Shown: positions 51,952 through 60,387, numbered from the stretch's first letter. The stretch is DNA of 64,000 bases from Paracidovorax wautersii (GCF_900113035.1 NZ_FONX01000019.1:1-64000); one strand, 5' to 3'. Made by a program: numbers and translations. Notes: generated by a model from the sequence alone, not told the origin.

Positions 51952-52794
51952 AGAGCGTGTTCAAAGTTTCCGTGCAAGCATGAGAAGCTCGGGAGATAAG
52001 AAAAGGCTATCCAAGCGACATCAAGCGCGAGCAGTTCGAGCAGATCAGGGAGTTGCTGGAAAGCGCTCGCAGGAAGACCGCGCCGCGCAAGTTGGAGCTC
52101 TATGAATTGTTCTGCGCGGTGCTCTACCTGCTGCGCACTGGCCGTCAGTGGAGAGCCCTGCCGAGCGATTTCCCCAAGTGGCGCACAGTGCACTCGTACT
52201 GGAAGATCTGGAGCGAGCCGCGCGAAGGCGGTAGCCTGCTGGAGCGGGCTTTAAAAAATCAGGTTGGCGGCCCGCGAGCAACAGGGGCGCAACGCCTGCA
52301 GCAGCTTCTTGATCATCGACGCGCAGAGTGTGAAGAACACGGACACGGCGGGCGCAAAGGGCTATGACGCGGGCGAGAAGGTCTCGGGCATCAAGCGCCA
52401 TGTGACGGTGGACAGCCAGGGGCTACCGCATGCGGTGGCGGTGACGACGGCCGAGGTGACCGACCGCAAGGGGCCGCTGCAGGCGCTTGGACGCTGCAAG
52501 CCGAGCCTGGAGCGGGTCAAGAGCGTGCTGTGCGACAGCGGCTACGTGGGCAAGCCGTTCGCCCAAGGCGTGCGCGAGATCGTGGGGAAGCAGGCGACTA
52601 TGCAGATCGCCAAGAAGAGCGAGTTGCGGGGCTTCCAGGTTATGCCCAAGCGCTGGGTGGTCGCGCGTAGCTTCGCGTGGCTGGAGAAGAACCGACGGCA
52701 GTGGAAGAACTGTGAGCGCTGGCTCAACACCAGCCTGCAGTTCATCCACCTCGCCTTCCTGACTCTGCTGATCAGGAGACTTTGAACACGCTCT
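51952..52794 (+). mobile_element. IS5-family insertion sequence, 843 bp
   Basis: Ends in imperfect inverted repeats AGAGCGTGTTCAAAGTTTC (left) and AGAGCGTGTTCAAAGTCTC (right, inverted). It encodes one transposase gene in two frames. No target duplication is evident. It sits within the minus-strand defence cluster, between the nuclease and DUF6884-like genes, and its right end supplies part of the stop codon of the nuclease gene. Confidence 0.85.
51996..52785 (+). pseudogene. IS5-family transposase, frame-disrupted
   Basis: Frame 1 reads RKGYPSDIKREQFEQIRELL and continues through the DUF4096 region (FPKWRTVHSYWKIW); frame 2 continues from AAREQQGRNACSSFLIIDAQ with SVKNTD, KVSGIKRHVTVDSQGLPHAV and the Glu-containing tail WVVARSFAWLEKNRRQWKNC. 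The switch near 52252-52270 needs +1 (one base gained or two lost), or programmed slippage on the A6 run at 52252. The expected ATG is ATA (51996) and no other start is near, so the copy is probably dead in cis. Confidence 0.75.
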
Positions 52795-53990
52795 CAGGGG
52801 GCGTGCGGGGCGGCCACCACGTAGCCAGGATCTACGCCAAACGGCTTGGGACAGAAGTAGCGGAAATCGCATGCTGAGCACGTTTCCTCTTCTTGACAAT
52901 TTGGAGCCCAAGCCTTGCTGATGTCCTCGCAATAAATCTCGTCGCTGATGCGTTTTTCAATCTCGAGCACAACTTCGTCGAAGGCTGCGCCAGCACGCTC
53001 AATGCTCGCGGAAGTCACCGGAATCACGCGAAGCGCGCGCCCGATCCGAAACGTTTCGGAGAACTCACCTCCGGGCCGTGTTCCTGGGCGAGCCATTGAG
53101 AGCACGTAGTCGTCGGGACTTCCACGTGCCGGAATGATGTCGGTCAGCCTGTTGGTGATCTGGGCCCGAATCTTGGCGGCGTCAGCCACGCCCGGGAGCA
53201 ATTCGTTGACATAGATGACAATCCCGGCGACAACGGGTTTGGCGTCGACCTTTCGGCCGCGAAGCCATGCGTACATCTGGATCTGCCAATCGTGCTGCTG
53301 CCAGTAGTCCCGCTTGCCGGTTCCTACATCCGGCCTGGCTGCACCCTTATAGTCGACGATCACTTCGAACTCTGGCGGAATTGACTGACCCGCAGCCTCC
53401 AGAGCCTTCGTGACAGCAGCGCGGATCAGGTTGTCCTCGGGAACCGCGCTGAGCGTGATGTTGGTCAGAACGTCCGCCACGCCCGTTACCCCGTATCGCT
53501 CTGCACGAAGCGAGTCGTTCGTAGGATTCGGCAACGCGCGGGAACCAGACAGCGGCTCCTCGGCGAAGGCGACCAACGGAAACAGGGCTGGCCCAATCAA
53601 ATTGACGGCCGCTGCGGCGCGGTCGTACGCCATCCTTCGGGCGTCGCTACTGCGAGCAATCTTGCCCTGCACCGCGAGCACGAGTTCGATGCGACGTCCG
53701 ATCTCGCCAATGTCGTTGTCCGGCAGGCCCATGCCCATCTCCCTGTCTTCCCAGGCAATGGGCGTGTACGGCCACGGCAGGGCCAGCCCGCGCTCCTTCC
53801 ACATCGTGTAGGCCATCTCCATTACGCCGTGAATGAACTCGCCGAACCACAACTGAACTGGGCGAGCAGGTGGTAGCGCGCTCCCGTTCTGATACCGGTA
53901 CTGCAGGCCACACCGAAGGTAGGACAGCAGGTCACCGGTGAGGCTGTAGTCGGGAACGGTCTTTGGCTCTTGGCGGACGTCGAGGCTCAA
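52794..53990 (-). CDS. PD-(D/E)XK nuclease with four-Cys (Fe-S-type) motif, RecB/Cas4-like; C-terminus touched by an IS
   Basis: 398 residues. LLSYLRCGLQYRYQNG (Cys27) and the C-terminal CQEEETCSACDFRYFC form the four-Cys pattern of AddB/Cas4-type nucleases. Between them are FGEFIHGVME (motif I His), GVTGVADVL (Asp) and FEVIVDYKGA (D-x-K), the PD-(D/E)XK core. It should cut DNA, perhaps with the helicase encoded 11 bases upstream. The stop TGA uses the IS end at 52794, so the native C-terminus has been replaced or cut after PHAP; the catalytic core is untouched. Confidence 0.82.
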   Translation of the reverse strand: MSLDVRQEPKTVPDYSLTGDLLSYLRCGLQYRYQNGSALPPARPVQLWFGEFIHGVMEMAYTMWKERGLALPWPYTPIAWEDREMGMGLPDNDIGEIGRRIELVLAVQGKIARSSDARRMAYDRAAAAVNLIGPALFPLVAFAEEPLSGSRALPNPTNDSLRAERYGVTGVADVLTNITLSAVPEDNLIRAAVTKALEAAGQSIPPEFEVIVDYKGAARPDVGTGKRDYWQQHDWQIQMYAWLRGRKVDAKPVVAGIVIYVNELLPGVADAAKIRAQITNRLTDIIPARGSPDDYVLSMARPGTRPGGEFSETFRIGRALRVIPVTSASIERAGAAFDEVVLEIEKRISDEIYCEDISKAWAPNCQEEETCSACDFRYFCPKPFGVDPGYVVAAPHAP

Positions 53991-54001
53991 GGTCGGTCTC
54001 C

Positions 54002-56356
54002 TTAGATGTTCTTGATAAGCATGTTCTCGGGCGCTGTCGGCGCGCCCTTCTTACGTGGAGGCTCCACTCGCCAGGCCCACGACGCGTCGCGCCGCCAGAA
54101 GGTCGCGACGTTCTTTACTGAGGTCGCGTACTCGATGTTCTTCCGTAAACCCACGAGCAGCAGGATGGTTTGAGGCCGGCTGTAGGCCACGTAGTACAGG
54201 CGCATCAGATCGTCGAACGTGCGATCCAGGTCAGACCTTGTCATGCGCAACTCTCCGACGTCCGTGAACGGTGCCAGGCTGGTCTCCATCTCAACGGTGG
54301 CCGATGCGGTGACCGGGAAGCGCTTGAAGCGCTGCATCCGATGGTCCATCTTGAACTCTGAGCCGACATCGACGATGACCAGCGGGAATTCCAGCCCCTT
54401 TGACTGGTGGATTGTCATCACGCTCAGCCTATGGCGCGGAATGGCGAAGAGGAGGTCTTCGTCGATGTCAATGACCTTGTCGGCAACGGCGGCCAACAGG
54501 TCGCGGAACACCGCCGCCCTACTGCGCTCGTTGTGCGGCGCCTTGTGGATGATGGAAAAGCCGTAGCTTGAAAAGTTCGTACCCTGGGATACGCACCGCA
54601 TGATGGCCTCAAGGTAGACCTGGTGCTCCGGATCGTTCTGAAACTCTGGCATCCAGACGATGAGCTTGTAGAGAAGGTCCAGCAGCGGAATCTCCCCGGG
54701 CCATTCGCCTCGAGATGCCCTCGTCTCACGCCATCCCTTCACGTAGGCCTGCAGCGACCCTTTCGATGAGTGCGGCATGGGGTTGGACGCAATGAATTGA
54801 CGCGCCTGCTGGCGCCACTGAGAGATGTACCGTTTGGCATCGCCAGTGACGGTCATGCCCTGTTCGAGGTAGTCGGTGTTGTCCAGGCACAGCGCTACCA
54901 AGCCAAGCAGTTCGCCAACGCGCGAGATGTCTCGAAGGTCCTGACCGCGAGGATTAAAGACTCCGGAACCTTGCTCTTCCAGCTTCTCCCGAATGAGCGC
55001 GGGCAAGCAGGGAGTCAGACCGCCCGTCCGACCGTCAGGCTTGAACTCTCGCACAGTTGAAGCCAAAAGAACCGCGTCACCGATGGCGCCGTGAGGCTCC
55101 CCCTTCTTGATGAGTACGCCTTCGATAGTCTTGCCAGCGCCGTTAAACACCTCTGAAAGCAGCTTCGTCAGATCTTCGGCAAGGTCCTCCAGGGAGTCGC
55201 GAAACATTCCGAGAACAGGGATGTGCCGACTGTCGTTGACCTCCTTGATGGCCGGCTTGTCCGCGACTCGGGCACCTTGGAACGCCTCGTCGAACGACGC
55301 GAAGGCGTTGAAGAAGCTGACGATCTCCGGCGACGAACGGTGGTTAGCTACCAGGTAGACGAGTTCAGTCTTACCGCCCACATCAGCTGCATAGCGACCG
55401 CGGAAGCTTGTAAACAGTTCAACCGTGGCCCCACGGAAGCGATAGAGCGCTTGGTCGTCGTCACCAACGACCGAGAAGGAAGCACCTGAAGCTCTCGCCA
55501 GCGCGAAATAGATCGCCTCTTGCAATGGGTTGGTGTCTTGGTACTCGTCGACAAGTATTGCGCTGACAGGTGTCAATTGTTCGTACAGGCGACCCGCCGT
55601 CAACCCATGCAGGATTCGCTCAGCACAGAGCGCGAAGTCGTACATGTGCTGTTTCTGCAAATACTCCCGGTAGTCTTGCAGTAGCTTGACCTGAAGCGCT
55701 TCCCCACGCCCGCTGGCACGCAGAGCATCGATGTCCACTAAGTCCTGCACGATGCGGTTGTTCACAGTCGTGGAGACCCGCGCGGCTTCACCCTGACTGC
55801 GAATTTCGTCCTGCCCGAAATTGAACCTTTGCAGATAGGTCTTGAGCGTCGCCTCACCACCATCGCGGTAGGTCGGACCGAACACCTTTCGCGCATATAC
55901 GAAGTCGGCCGCGAACTGCTCCAACATGACGGGCGCCGGCTCACCCACCTGCCTCGTCGCCCCCAGCCACCGCTGACAGAAGCTATCGAGAGTTCCAGCC
56001 TGAATCGCGTTGATATCCAGCGCCGCCAGCCAACGTTGACGATCAACGTCGCCTGATAGCTTAGCGGATTCACTGAAGTGGGATGCCAGGCGCAGGCCCC
56101 AGCCAATCAATCGACTTGAAATTTCGGCAGCGGCCTTGCGCGTGAAGGTCGTAATGAGAACTTGGTCCGGCGGCATGCCATCAACAAAGACATGCCTAAG
56201 CGCACGAAGAACTAGTACCCGGGTCTTACCTGAGCCAGGCCCAGCGACAATCATCAGCGCTATGTCCGTCCCGTGCTTTACGCAGCGCTCCTGCGGCTCA
56301 TTGAGCCCCTTCAGCAGCTCATCGACGGTAGCCAGAAATTCTTCGATAGGTATCAC
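54002..56356 (-). CDS. UvrD/Rep-type superfamily 1 helicase
   Basis: 784 residues. Motif I GPGSGKT (39-45), Ia TTFTRKAA, II ILVDEYQDTNPLQ, III VVGDDDQALYRFRGA, IV VANHRSS, V MTIHQSKGLEFPLVIV and VI YYVAYSRPQ are all intact, as in an active ATP-driven 3'-5' helicase. First gene of the minus-strand cluster with the PD-(D/E)XK nuclease, like a split AddA/RecB-type pair. Probably the restriction arm of the transglycosylase system. Start 56356 reads MIPIEEFLATVDELLKGLNE. Confidence 0.9.
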   Translation of the reverse strand: MIPIEEFLATVDELLKGLNEPQERCVKHGTDIALMIVAGPGSGKTRVLVLRALRHVFVDGMPPDQVLITTFTRKAAAEISSRLIGWGLRLASHFSESAKLSGDVDRQRWLAALDINAIQAGTLDSFCQRWLGATRQVGEPAPVMLEQFAADFVYARKVFGPTYRDGGEATLKTYLQRFNFGQDEIRSQGEAARVSTTVNNRIVQDLVDIDALRASGRGEALQVKLLQDYREYLQKQHMYDFALCAERILHGLTAGRLYEQLTPVSAILVDEYQDTNPLQEAIYFALARASGASFSVVGDDDQALYRFRGATVELFTSFRGRYAADVGGKTELVYLVANHRSSPEIVSFFNAFASFDEAFQGARVADKPAIKEVNDSRHIPVLGMFRDSLEDLAEDLTKLLSEVFNGAGKTIEGVLIKKGEPHGAIGDAVLLASTVREFKPDGRTGGLTPCLPALIREKLEEQGSGVFNPRGQDLRDISRVGELLGLVALCLDNTDYLEQGMTVTGDAKRYISQWRQQARQFIASNPMPHSSKGSLQAYVKGWRETRASRGEWPGEIPLLDLLYKLIVWMPEFQNDPEHQVYLEAIMRCVSQGTNFSSYGFSIIHKAPHNERSRAAVFRDLLAAVADKVIDIDEDLLFAIPRHRLSVMTIHQSKGLEFPLVIVDVGSEFKMDHRMQRFKRFPVTASATVEMETSLAPFTDVGELRMTRSDLDRTFDDLMRLYYVAYSRPQTILLLVGLRKNIEYATSVKNVATFWRRDASWAWRVEPPRKKGAPTAPENMLIKNI

Positions 56357-56688
56357 TAGGACTCCTTGTACTTTTCGTCACATTGTGCTGTACAGCCTCA
56401 CCATCTCATAGAGACAAACCCCTGCACGCGCGCGATGCGCCGCCTGGCTAACAGGCAGGGACTTTCGTGTTGCAGCCGCAAGCTGTTGGATGAAGATAGG
56501 TGAAGCACCTGCGCGCAGACACGTAGGTCGTCGGGTCCACCACGCATCAACATTCAGGCTGAATAGCGATCATCGTTGGCTATTTAGGAGCGAGTCGATA
56601 TCCGGGCAGCGACAGTACGCCATGTGATCAGCATCGTGGCCGTAGCTATTCCGTCTAACGGCGAGAGCCTTGTAACTCAATGGCCACG
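56357..56688. other. Upstream region of the helicase gene
   Basis: About 330 bases between the helicase start and the end of the HAD gene. No gene or hairpin of note; the promoter of the minus-strand cluster is expected here but was not identified. Confidence 0.4.
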
Positions 56689-57471
56689 CTATTGAGCCGC
56701 GATTGATTCATCCCTATCGATTCCAATGCACCACTTGACTGCATCGAGGAAGTCCATAGCGAGATAGTCCACGGCCCCGTGATCGCCATCCTTTTGCCAC
56801 GCCGGCTTAAAGCGGCTAGGGACCAAGACCGTAGAACACCCGGCTGCCTTCGCTGGAACTATGTCGCGATCAGGTTGATCGCCGACGACCACAACCTGAG
56901 ACTCAGAGAATCTGGCAACGATACGGCCAAACTGACTCTGCTCCTTGGTCATTTCCCAGACACCATCGAACGACTCCGTTAATCCGTGAAAATCGAGAAG
57001 CGTCTTCTGTCTTTCGACGCGTCCTTCTGTCATCACAAACAACCTGAGTCCGGCAGCTTTTGCGGTACACACCCCATCAACAACACCTTGGAGCAGCTGT
57101 GGATTGCTGCTTAGCGCCCGTTGGTACTGCGCGACGATCGCATCCACCGCAACCTGATTAACCAAAACACTCAGAGTCAATTGACCGGCAATGGCCTGTT
57201 GTGATGCAGCCTCTGGACTGTGCCCTGCCAAACCCGCCTCCACGCTCCGCACAAGTAGCTGCGGTGGGTAGCGCAAATGCAGGTGGTGCCTCTGAGCCAA
57301 TGCCTGGTCGTAGGCCCGAATGAATGATAGACGATCAGCGTCCGTGCATTTGCTTTGCGTCTGTTTCTCGACGAGAGAGAGCAGCAGCAGTTGAGCATCC
57401 CGAAACACCGCATCGGTATCCCAGAGAGTGTTGTCAGCGTCTACTAGAGCGACCGTGGGATTGCGCGACAT
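56689..57471 (-). CDS. HAD-superfamily hydrolase
   Basis: 260 residues. HAD motif I is DADNTLWDTD (Asp11, Asp13 near the N-terminus), motif II around LFVMTEGRVE and motif IV VVVGDQPDRDIVPAKAAG. A helical cap of C1 type (about 25-120) is inserted after motif I. Likely a phosphatase of a small metabolite or nucleotide. It follows the membrane protein (57536) after 64 bases on the same strand. ATG 57471 is taken; the upstream extension is Arg/Leu-rich and not coding. Confidence 0.85.
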   Translation of the reverse strand: MSRNPTVALVDADNTLWDTDAVFRDAQLLLLSLVEKQTQSKCTDADRLSFIRAYDQALAQRHHLHLRYPPQLLVRSVEAGLAGHSPEAASQQAIAGQLTLSVLVNQVAVDAIVAQYQRALSSNPQLLQGVVDGVCTAKAAGLRLFVMTEGRVERQKTLLDFHGLTESFDGVWEMTKEQSQFGRIVARFSESQVVVVGDQPDRDIVPAKAAGCSTVLVPSRFKPAWQKDGDHGAVDYLAMDFLDAVKWCIGIDRDESIAAQ

Positions 57472-57535
57472 GGTTTGGACTCCGTAGATGAATTGAGGCC
57501 AATATACGAACTTGGTAGCTGACCAAATAAGCCAA

Positions 57536-58540
57536 CTAGTTCTTTTCAACAGAATTTTTTGGCGTCGGATTGGACGTAGAGCCAGCTCCGGTCTTAGTGC
57601 GTTGGGGTGATTTGGTGACGGTCTGAGACTCTGCAATCTGCTTTTCGGGCAGCTGTAGAGTAGCCGTGGAAATAGAAGCACAAGAGTCAGGGAGAGCCTG
57701 CGGTGGTGAAGTTGCCGCAACGCCGGAGCCCACTGTCTCGGCATTAGCTTTGGGCGGCGGCGCCACAATGACGAACGTCATAATGAGCGAGCAAAACAGC
57801 CCAAGCAGGATGCGGATGCTCCAAAGCAGGAGGCGCTGCCCGGGGTCAAGATAACGAAGCTTGTCTGCCACTTTCGCAGAGATCAGATACGCCTCAGTCA
57901 CGTAGTTCTTGTAGTATGTCCGCAGTAGCTCACCTCGATCGCCAGCAAACAATTCCCCCCATGACTCCGGCCGCGTTCGTATGACTTGCTTGAAAAACAG
58001 CACCGACCCGACCTCTGGCTTATCAGCCTGATCTTTCCCACCAGGCCAGACAAATCGCGTTGACATAGCATGAAATGTCACCAGCGCTCCGGCCGCCACT
58101 AACAACAGGTAAAGGCCAAACAGTCCATAGGTGATCATTACCCATGGAGCGGCATCGCGCACCGATGCTTGGCCACTATGTAGCGGATAAAAGTCTATAA
58201 ATTTGCCGAATACAGTAGCAATCGCGGCCGTAAGAAAGGCTACTATCGTCAGCAATCGACCCGCCTTTGCATCCTGGTACTCGGTCTGCTTCCTCGCCTC
58301 ATCCAGAGAATCCTTTGCACGGTCTAGCAGCAGTTTGGGGTCAGCAGATTTGATCAATTCATCAGGGCTAAATGCAAATCCGCCAAACGAATCCTGTATT
58401 CCCTTAAGCATGTCCTCGGGGCTGAGGTTCGCCCCCCCGTCCGCCTTCCGCGGGTAGTAAGCCACGTCAACGCCAAACATAGATCCAAATAGCGCACGCA
58501 CAACATCGATGGGCGACTGAATGATGGCGGGAAGGTTCAT
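57536..58540 (-). CDS. Membrane protein of unknown family, possible effector
   Basis: 334 residues with three hydrophobic segments: LLTIVAFLTAAIATVFGKFI, VMITYGLFGLYLLLVAAGAL and LLLWSIRILLGLFCSLIMTF. An N-terminal 110-residue soluble part and a helix ending in EARKQTEYQDAKAG precede the first segment; that helix-TM junction resembles small TM effectors with DTKA-type sequences (Pycsar TM-like, from memory). The C-terminal 60 residues are Pro/Thr/Lys-rich. ATG 58540 reads MNLPAIIQSPIDVV. No cyclase adjoins it. Confidence 0.65.
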   Translation of the reverse strand: MNLPAIIQSPIDVVRALFGSMFGVDVAYYPRKADGGANLSPEDMLKGIQDSFGGFAFSPDELIKSADPKLLLDRAKDSLDEARKQTEYQDAKAGRLLTIVAFLTAAIATVFGKFIDFYPLHSGQASVRDAAPWVMITYGLFGLYLLLVAAGALVTFHAMSTRFVWPGGKDQADKPEVGSVLFFKQVIRTRPESWGELFAGDRGELLRTYYKNYVTEAYLISAKVADKLRYLDPGQRLLLWSIRILLGLFCSLIMTFVIVAPPPKANAETVGSGVAATSPPQALPDSCASISTATLQLPEKQIAESQTVTKSPQRTKTGAGSTSNPTPKNSVEKN

Positions 58541-58674
58541 AGCTCTACTGGTTAACGAAGTCGAACATATTGTGGTGTTGATTTCCGGCGAAATCTGCGC
58601 CATTAAGGTCAGCCATTTCCATTCAGAGCTTATCCACATCAAAGGGGCGCTAGCCCCTTCTGCCCCTGAACTGG

Positions 58675-60015
58675 TCAAACATGCGTTTGATCCGCTTGAC
58701 TATACCGCCTCAATGTCATGGGCCGAAACTCCGGCAGCGCCGCATGGCTGCGGAAGTCCGCAGTGCCATCCCGCAACTGGTCAAGGTAGTCTGCCCAAAC
58801 CTGCATCATCGCCCTGCGCTTCTCAATGTATTCCGCACGGTTGTACGCATTGCCATTGGGGTCCTTCACCTCGTGCGCCAGTTGCAACTCAACAACCGCC
58901 GGCTCGATCGAGAGCGCTTCGGCAAGGAGCGTCCGCGCCGTCGCCCGAAATCCGTGGGCAGTGACAACGTCGGATGAGTAGCCCATCGACCTCAGTGCAG
59001 CGTTGATCGTCCCGTCCGACATCGGCCTGCCAAACCGACCTTCGGCAGGGAACACGAATTCCCCGCGCCCGGTCAGCGCATGCAGATCCCAGAGGATGTC
59101 GACCGCCTGCCGCGGCAGCGAGACGAAGTGTGGGTCACCATCCAGCTTCTGCTGCTTGGTGCGCTTCATACGCATCGACGAGACGAAGAACAACCCGTTG
59201 GGAAGATCGATTTCATCCCAGGTGGCTTTGCGCAGCTCGCCAGGCCTGAGGAAAAGCAGCGGCATCAGCTTCATCGCCGACCGCACGATCATGGAGCCGT
59301 GGTAGCCATCGATGGCTTTGAGCAACTCGGCCAGCGGCCGCGGCTTGGTGATGGCGGCGAAGTGCTGAGGGGTGGGTTTTTCCAGGGCACCACGCAGGTC
59401 CCGGCACGGATCTGTCTTCAGGAGTGTCTCGGCGATGCCGAACCTGAACACATTGGAGGAATGCTCGAGAGCCCGGTGCGAGGTTTCCACCGTCCCTTGT
59501 TTTTCGATGCGCCGGCACATCTCCAGCAGGTGAATCGGCTCGATCGAGGCGATCGGCATGTGCCCGATGAAAGGGAAAACATGGATTTCGAGGCGCCGGA
59601 TCACCTTGGAGCTATAGGACTCCATCCAGCCCTTCTGCCGAATATCGAACCACCTTCGAGCCACATCTTCGAAGGACCCCACGATCGGCAGGCCCTCCGA
59701 CACCCGGCGCTCAGCTTCCGCCTTTGCGAGGATCACAGCCCTCTTTTGCTTGCGCAGTTCGCTGGGATTGATGCCCGCTGCAACTTGCTTGCGGGCCTCG
59801 GTGGCGCGTTCGCGTGCCATCTTGAGATCCACTTTGGGATAAGTCCCCAGGCTGATGGTCTTTCGACTCCCCTCGAAGGAGTAGTCGAAACGCCAGCCGT
59901 GCTGACCTGTGCTCTTCTTCGCCGCCAGCAGGTACAGCCCGCCTCCGTCGAACACCCGTCCGCCGAGGGCGATGTTCTTGATGACTTGTTCGCTTGTGAT
60001 CAGTTCCAATGCCAT
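58675..60015 (-). CDS. int: Tyrosine-type site-specific integrase of the island
   Basis: 446 residues from ATG 60015 (MALELITSEQ). An N-terminal DUF4102-type arm-binding region (RFDYSFEGSRKTISLGTYPK, ERATEARKQVAAGINPSE) precedes a core-binding domain and the catalytic domain: LRPGELRKATWDEI (first Arg), AHGFRATARTLL (His-x2-Arg), LAHEV (His) and the nucleophile Tyr in NRAEYIEKRR. It is oriented away from the tRNA, as in P4-type islands, and recombines attL with attR. Length is standard for the family. Confidence 0.93.
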   Translation of the reverse strand: MALELITSEQVIKNIALGGRVFDGGGLYLLAAKKSTGQHGWRFDYSFEGSRKTISLGTYPKVDLKMARERATEARKQVAAGINPSELRKQKRAVILAKAEAERRVSEGLPIVGSFEDVARRWFDIRQKGWMESYSSKVIRRLEIHVFPFIGHMPIASIEPIHLLEMCRRIEKQGTVETSHRALEHSSNVFRFGIAETLLKTDPCRDLRGALEKPTPQHFAAITKPRPLAELLKAIDGYHGSMIVRSAMKLMPLLFLRPGELRKATWDEIDLPNGLFFVSSMRMKRTKQQKLDGDPHFVSLPRQAVDILWDLHALTGRGEFVFPAEGRFGRPMSDGTINAALRSMGYSSDVVTAHGFRATARTLLAEALSIEPAVVELQLAHEVKDPNGNAYNRAEYIEKRRAMMQVWADYLDQLRDGTADFRSHAALPEFRPMTLRRYSQADQTHV

Positions 60016-60058
60016 TTTTTCCAGCCTTCCGCGCAGTAGCGCATGCGTTTCGATGCAC

Positions 60059-60111
60059 CGCAGTAGCCCTGCAGTAACAGCACCGATTCTTCTGGCTGCT
60101 ACTGCAGTAAC
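60059..60111. promoter_or_regulatory. Candidate integrase arm-type sites, right end
   Basis: Three related motifs: GCAGTAGC (60060), CTGCAGTAAC (60069) and CTGCAGTAAC (60102). They lie between the integrase start and the tRNA and match, inverted, the left-end motifs at 27826-27847. Confidence 0.5.
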
Positions 60112-60165
60112 TGCTGCAGGACGACTGGTTTGGGCTGGAAGATTCTGGATCTCCCTGGACAACAA

Positions 60166-60199
60166 AAAAGCCCTAACGTGTTGTCACGTAAGGGCTTTT
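60166..60199 (-). terminator. Terminator supplied by the island downstream of tRNA-Phe
   Basis: Minus-strand reading: AAGCCCTTACGTG, TTGTCACG region, CACGTTAGGGCTT, then a T run (TTTTTTG). This hairpin now ends the tRNA-Phe transcript and stops read-through into the integrase gene, replacing the stranded original at 27685. Confidence 0.8.
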
Positions 60200-60241
60200 G
60201 GATACATCCGCGAAGTTCTTGGACTTCCGCAGAAATGTGAG

Positions 60242-60258
60242 TGGTGGCCTGGGACGGA
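60242..60258. repeat. attR core (tRNA-Phe 3' end)
   Basis: TGGTGGCCTGGGACGGA, the reverse complement of the last 17 bases of tRNA-Phe including CCA. Identical to attL at 27750-27766. Confidence 0.9.
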
Positions 60259-60317
60259 ATCGAACCGCCGACACAAGGATTTTCAATCCTCTGCTCTACC
60301 GACTGAGCTACCGGGCC
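60242..60317 (-). tRNA. tRNA-Phe (anticodon GAA)
   Basis: 76 bases with encoded CCA. Acceptor GGCCCGG pairs with CCAGGCC (one mispair-type position), D-arm GCTCAGTCGGTAGAGC, anticodon loop TTGAAAA in stem GAGGA/TCCTT-type arm, and T-arm GCGGTTCGATTCCGT. The 3' end is restored by the island, so the gene stays functional. Promoter -10 at 60328-60333. Confidence 0.95.
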
Positions 60318-60327
60318 TAAGCCTTAA

Positions 60328-60333
60328 ATTATA
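60328..60333 (-). promoter_or_regulatory. -10 element of the tRNA-Phe promoter
   Basis: TATAAT on the minus strand, 10-11 bases before the tRNA 5' end. The matching -35 is weak and would lie inside the ntrX terminator hairpin (60338-60375), so the two signals overlap. Confidence 0.75.
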
Positions 60334-60337
60334 GCCA

Positions 60338-60375
60338 GAAAAAATCGACTTCCAGAAAGAAGCGAGATTTTTTCT
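60338..60375 (-). terminator. Terminator of the ntrY-ntrX operon
   Basis: Minus-strand hairpin GAAAAAATC-CTTC arms (interrupted by a small bulge) around TTTCTG, followed by TTTTTTC. It lies 12 bases after the ntrX-like stop codon. Confidence 0.78.
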
Positions 60376-60387
60376 TGCAATGACCTC

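Larger units (their letters stand above)
27750..60258. mobile_element. Integrative genomic island in tRNA-Phe(GAA), about 32.5 kb
   Basis: Bounded by a 17-bp direct repeat (TGGTGGCCTGGGACGGA) at 27750-27766 and at 60242-60258, the latter being the last 17 bases of tRNA-Phe. A tyrosine integrase sits just inside the tRNA end, and an AlpA-like regulator just inside the other end. Inside are a MobV-like relaxase and ParB, but no conjugation genes, so it is at most mobilisable. Cargo is mostly defence and toxin-like genes, with lower and more variable GC than the flanks. The AT-centred comamonad repeats seen in the flank were not noticed inside. Confidence 0.93.

Noticed and set aside
56689-58540. 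Pycsar system
   Set aside because: The membrane protein resembles a TM effector, but the neighbour is a HAD hydrolase, not a pyrimidine cyclase.
27750-60258. CRISPR array inside the island
   Set aside because: No regularly spaced direct repeats were seen; the Cas4-like nuclease pairs with a helicase, not with cas genes.
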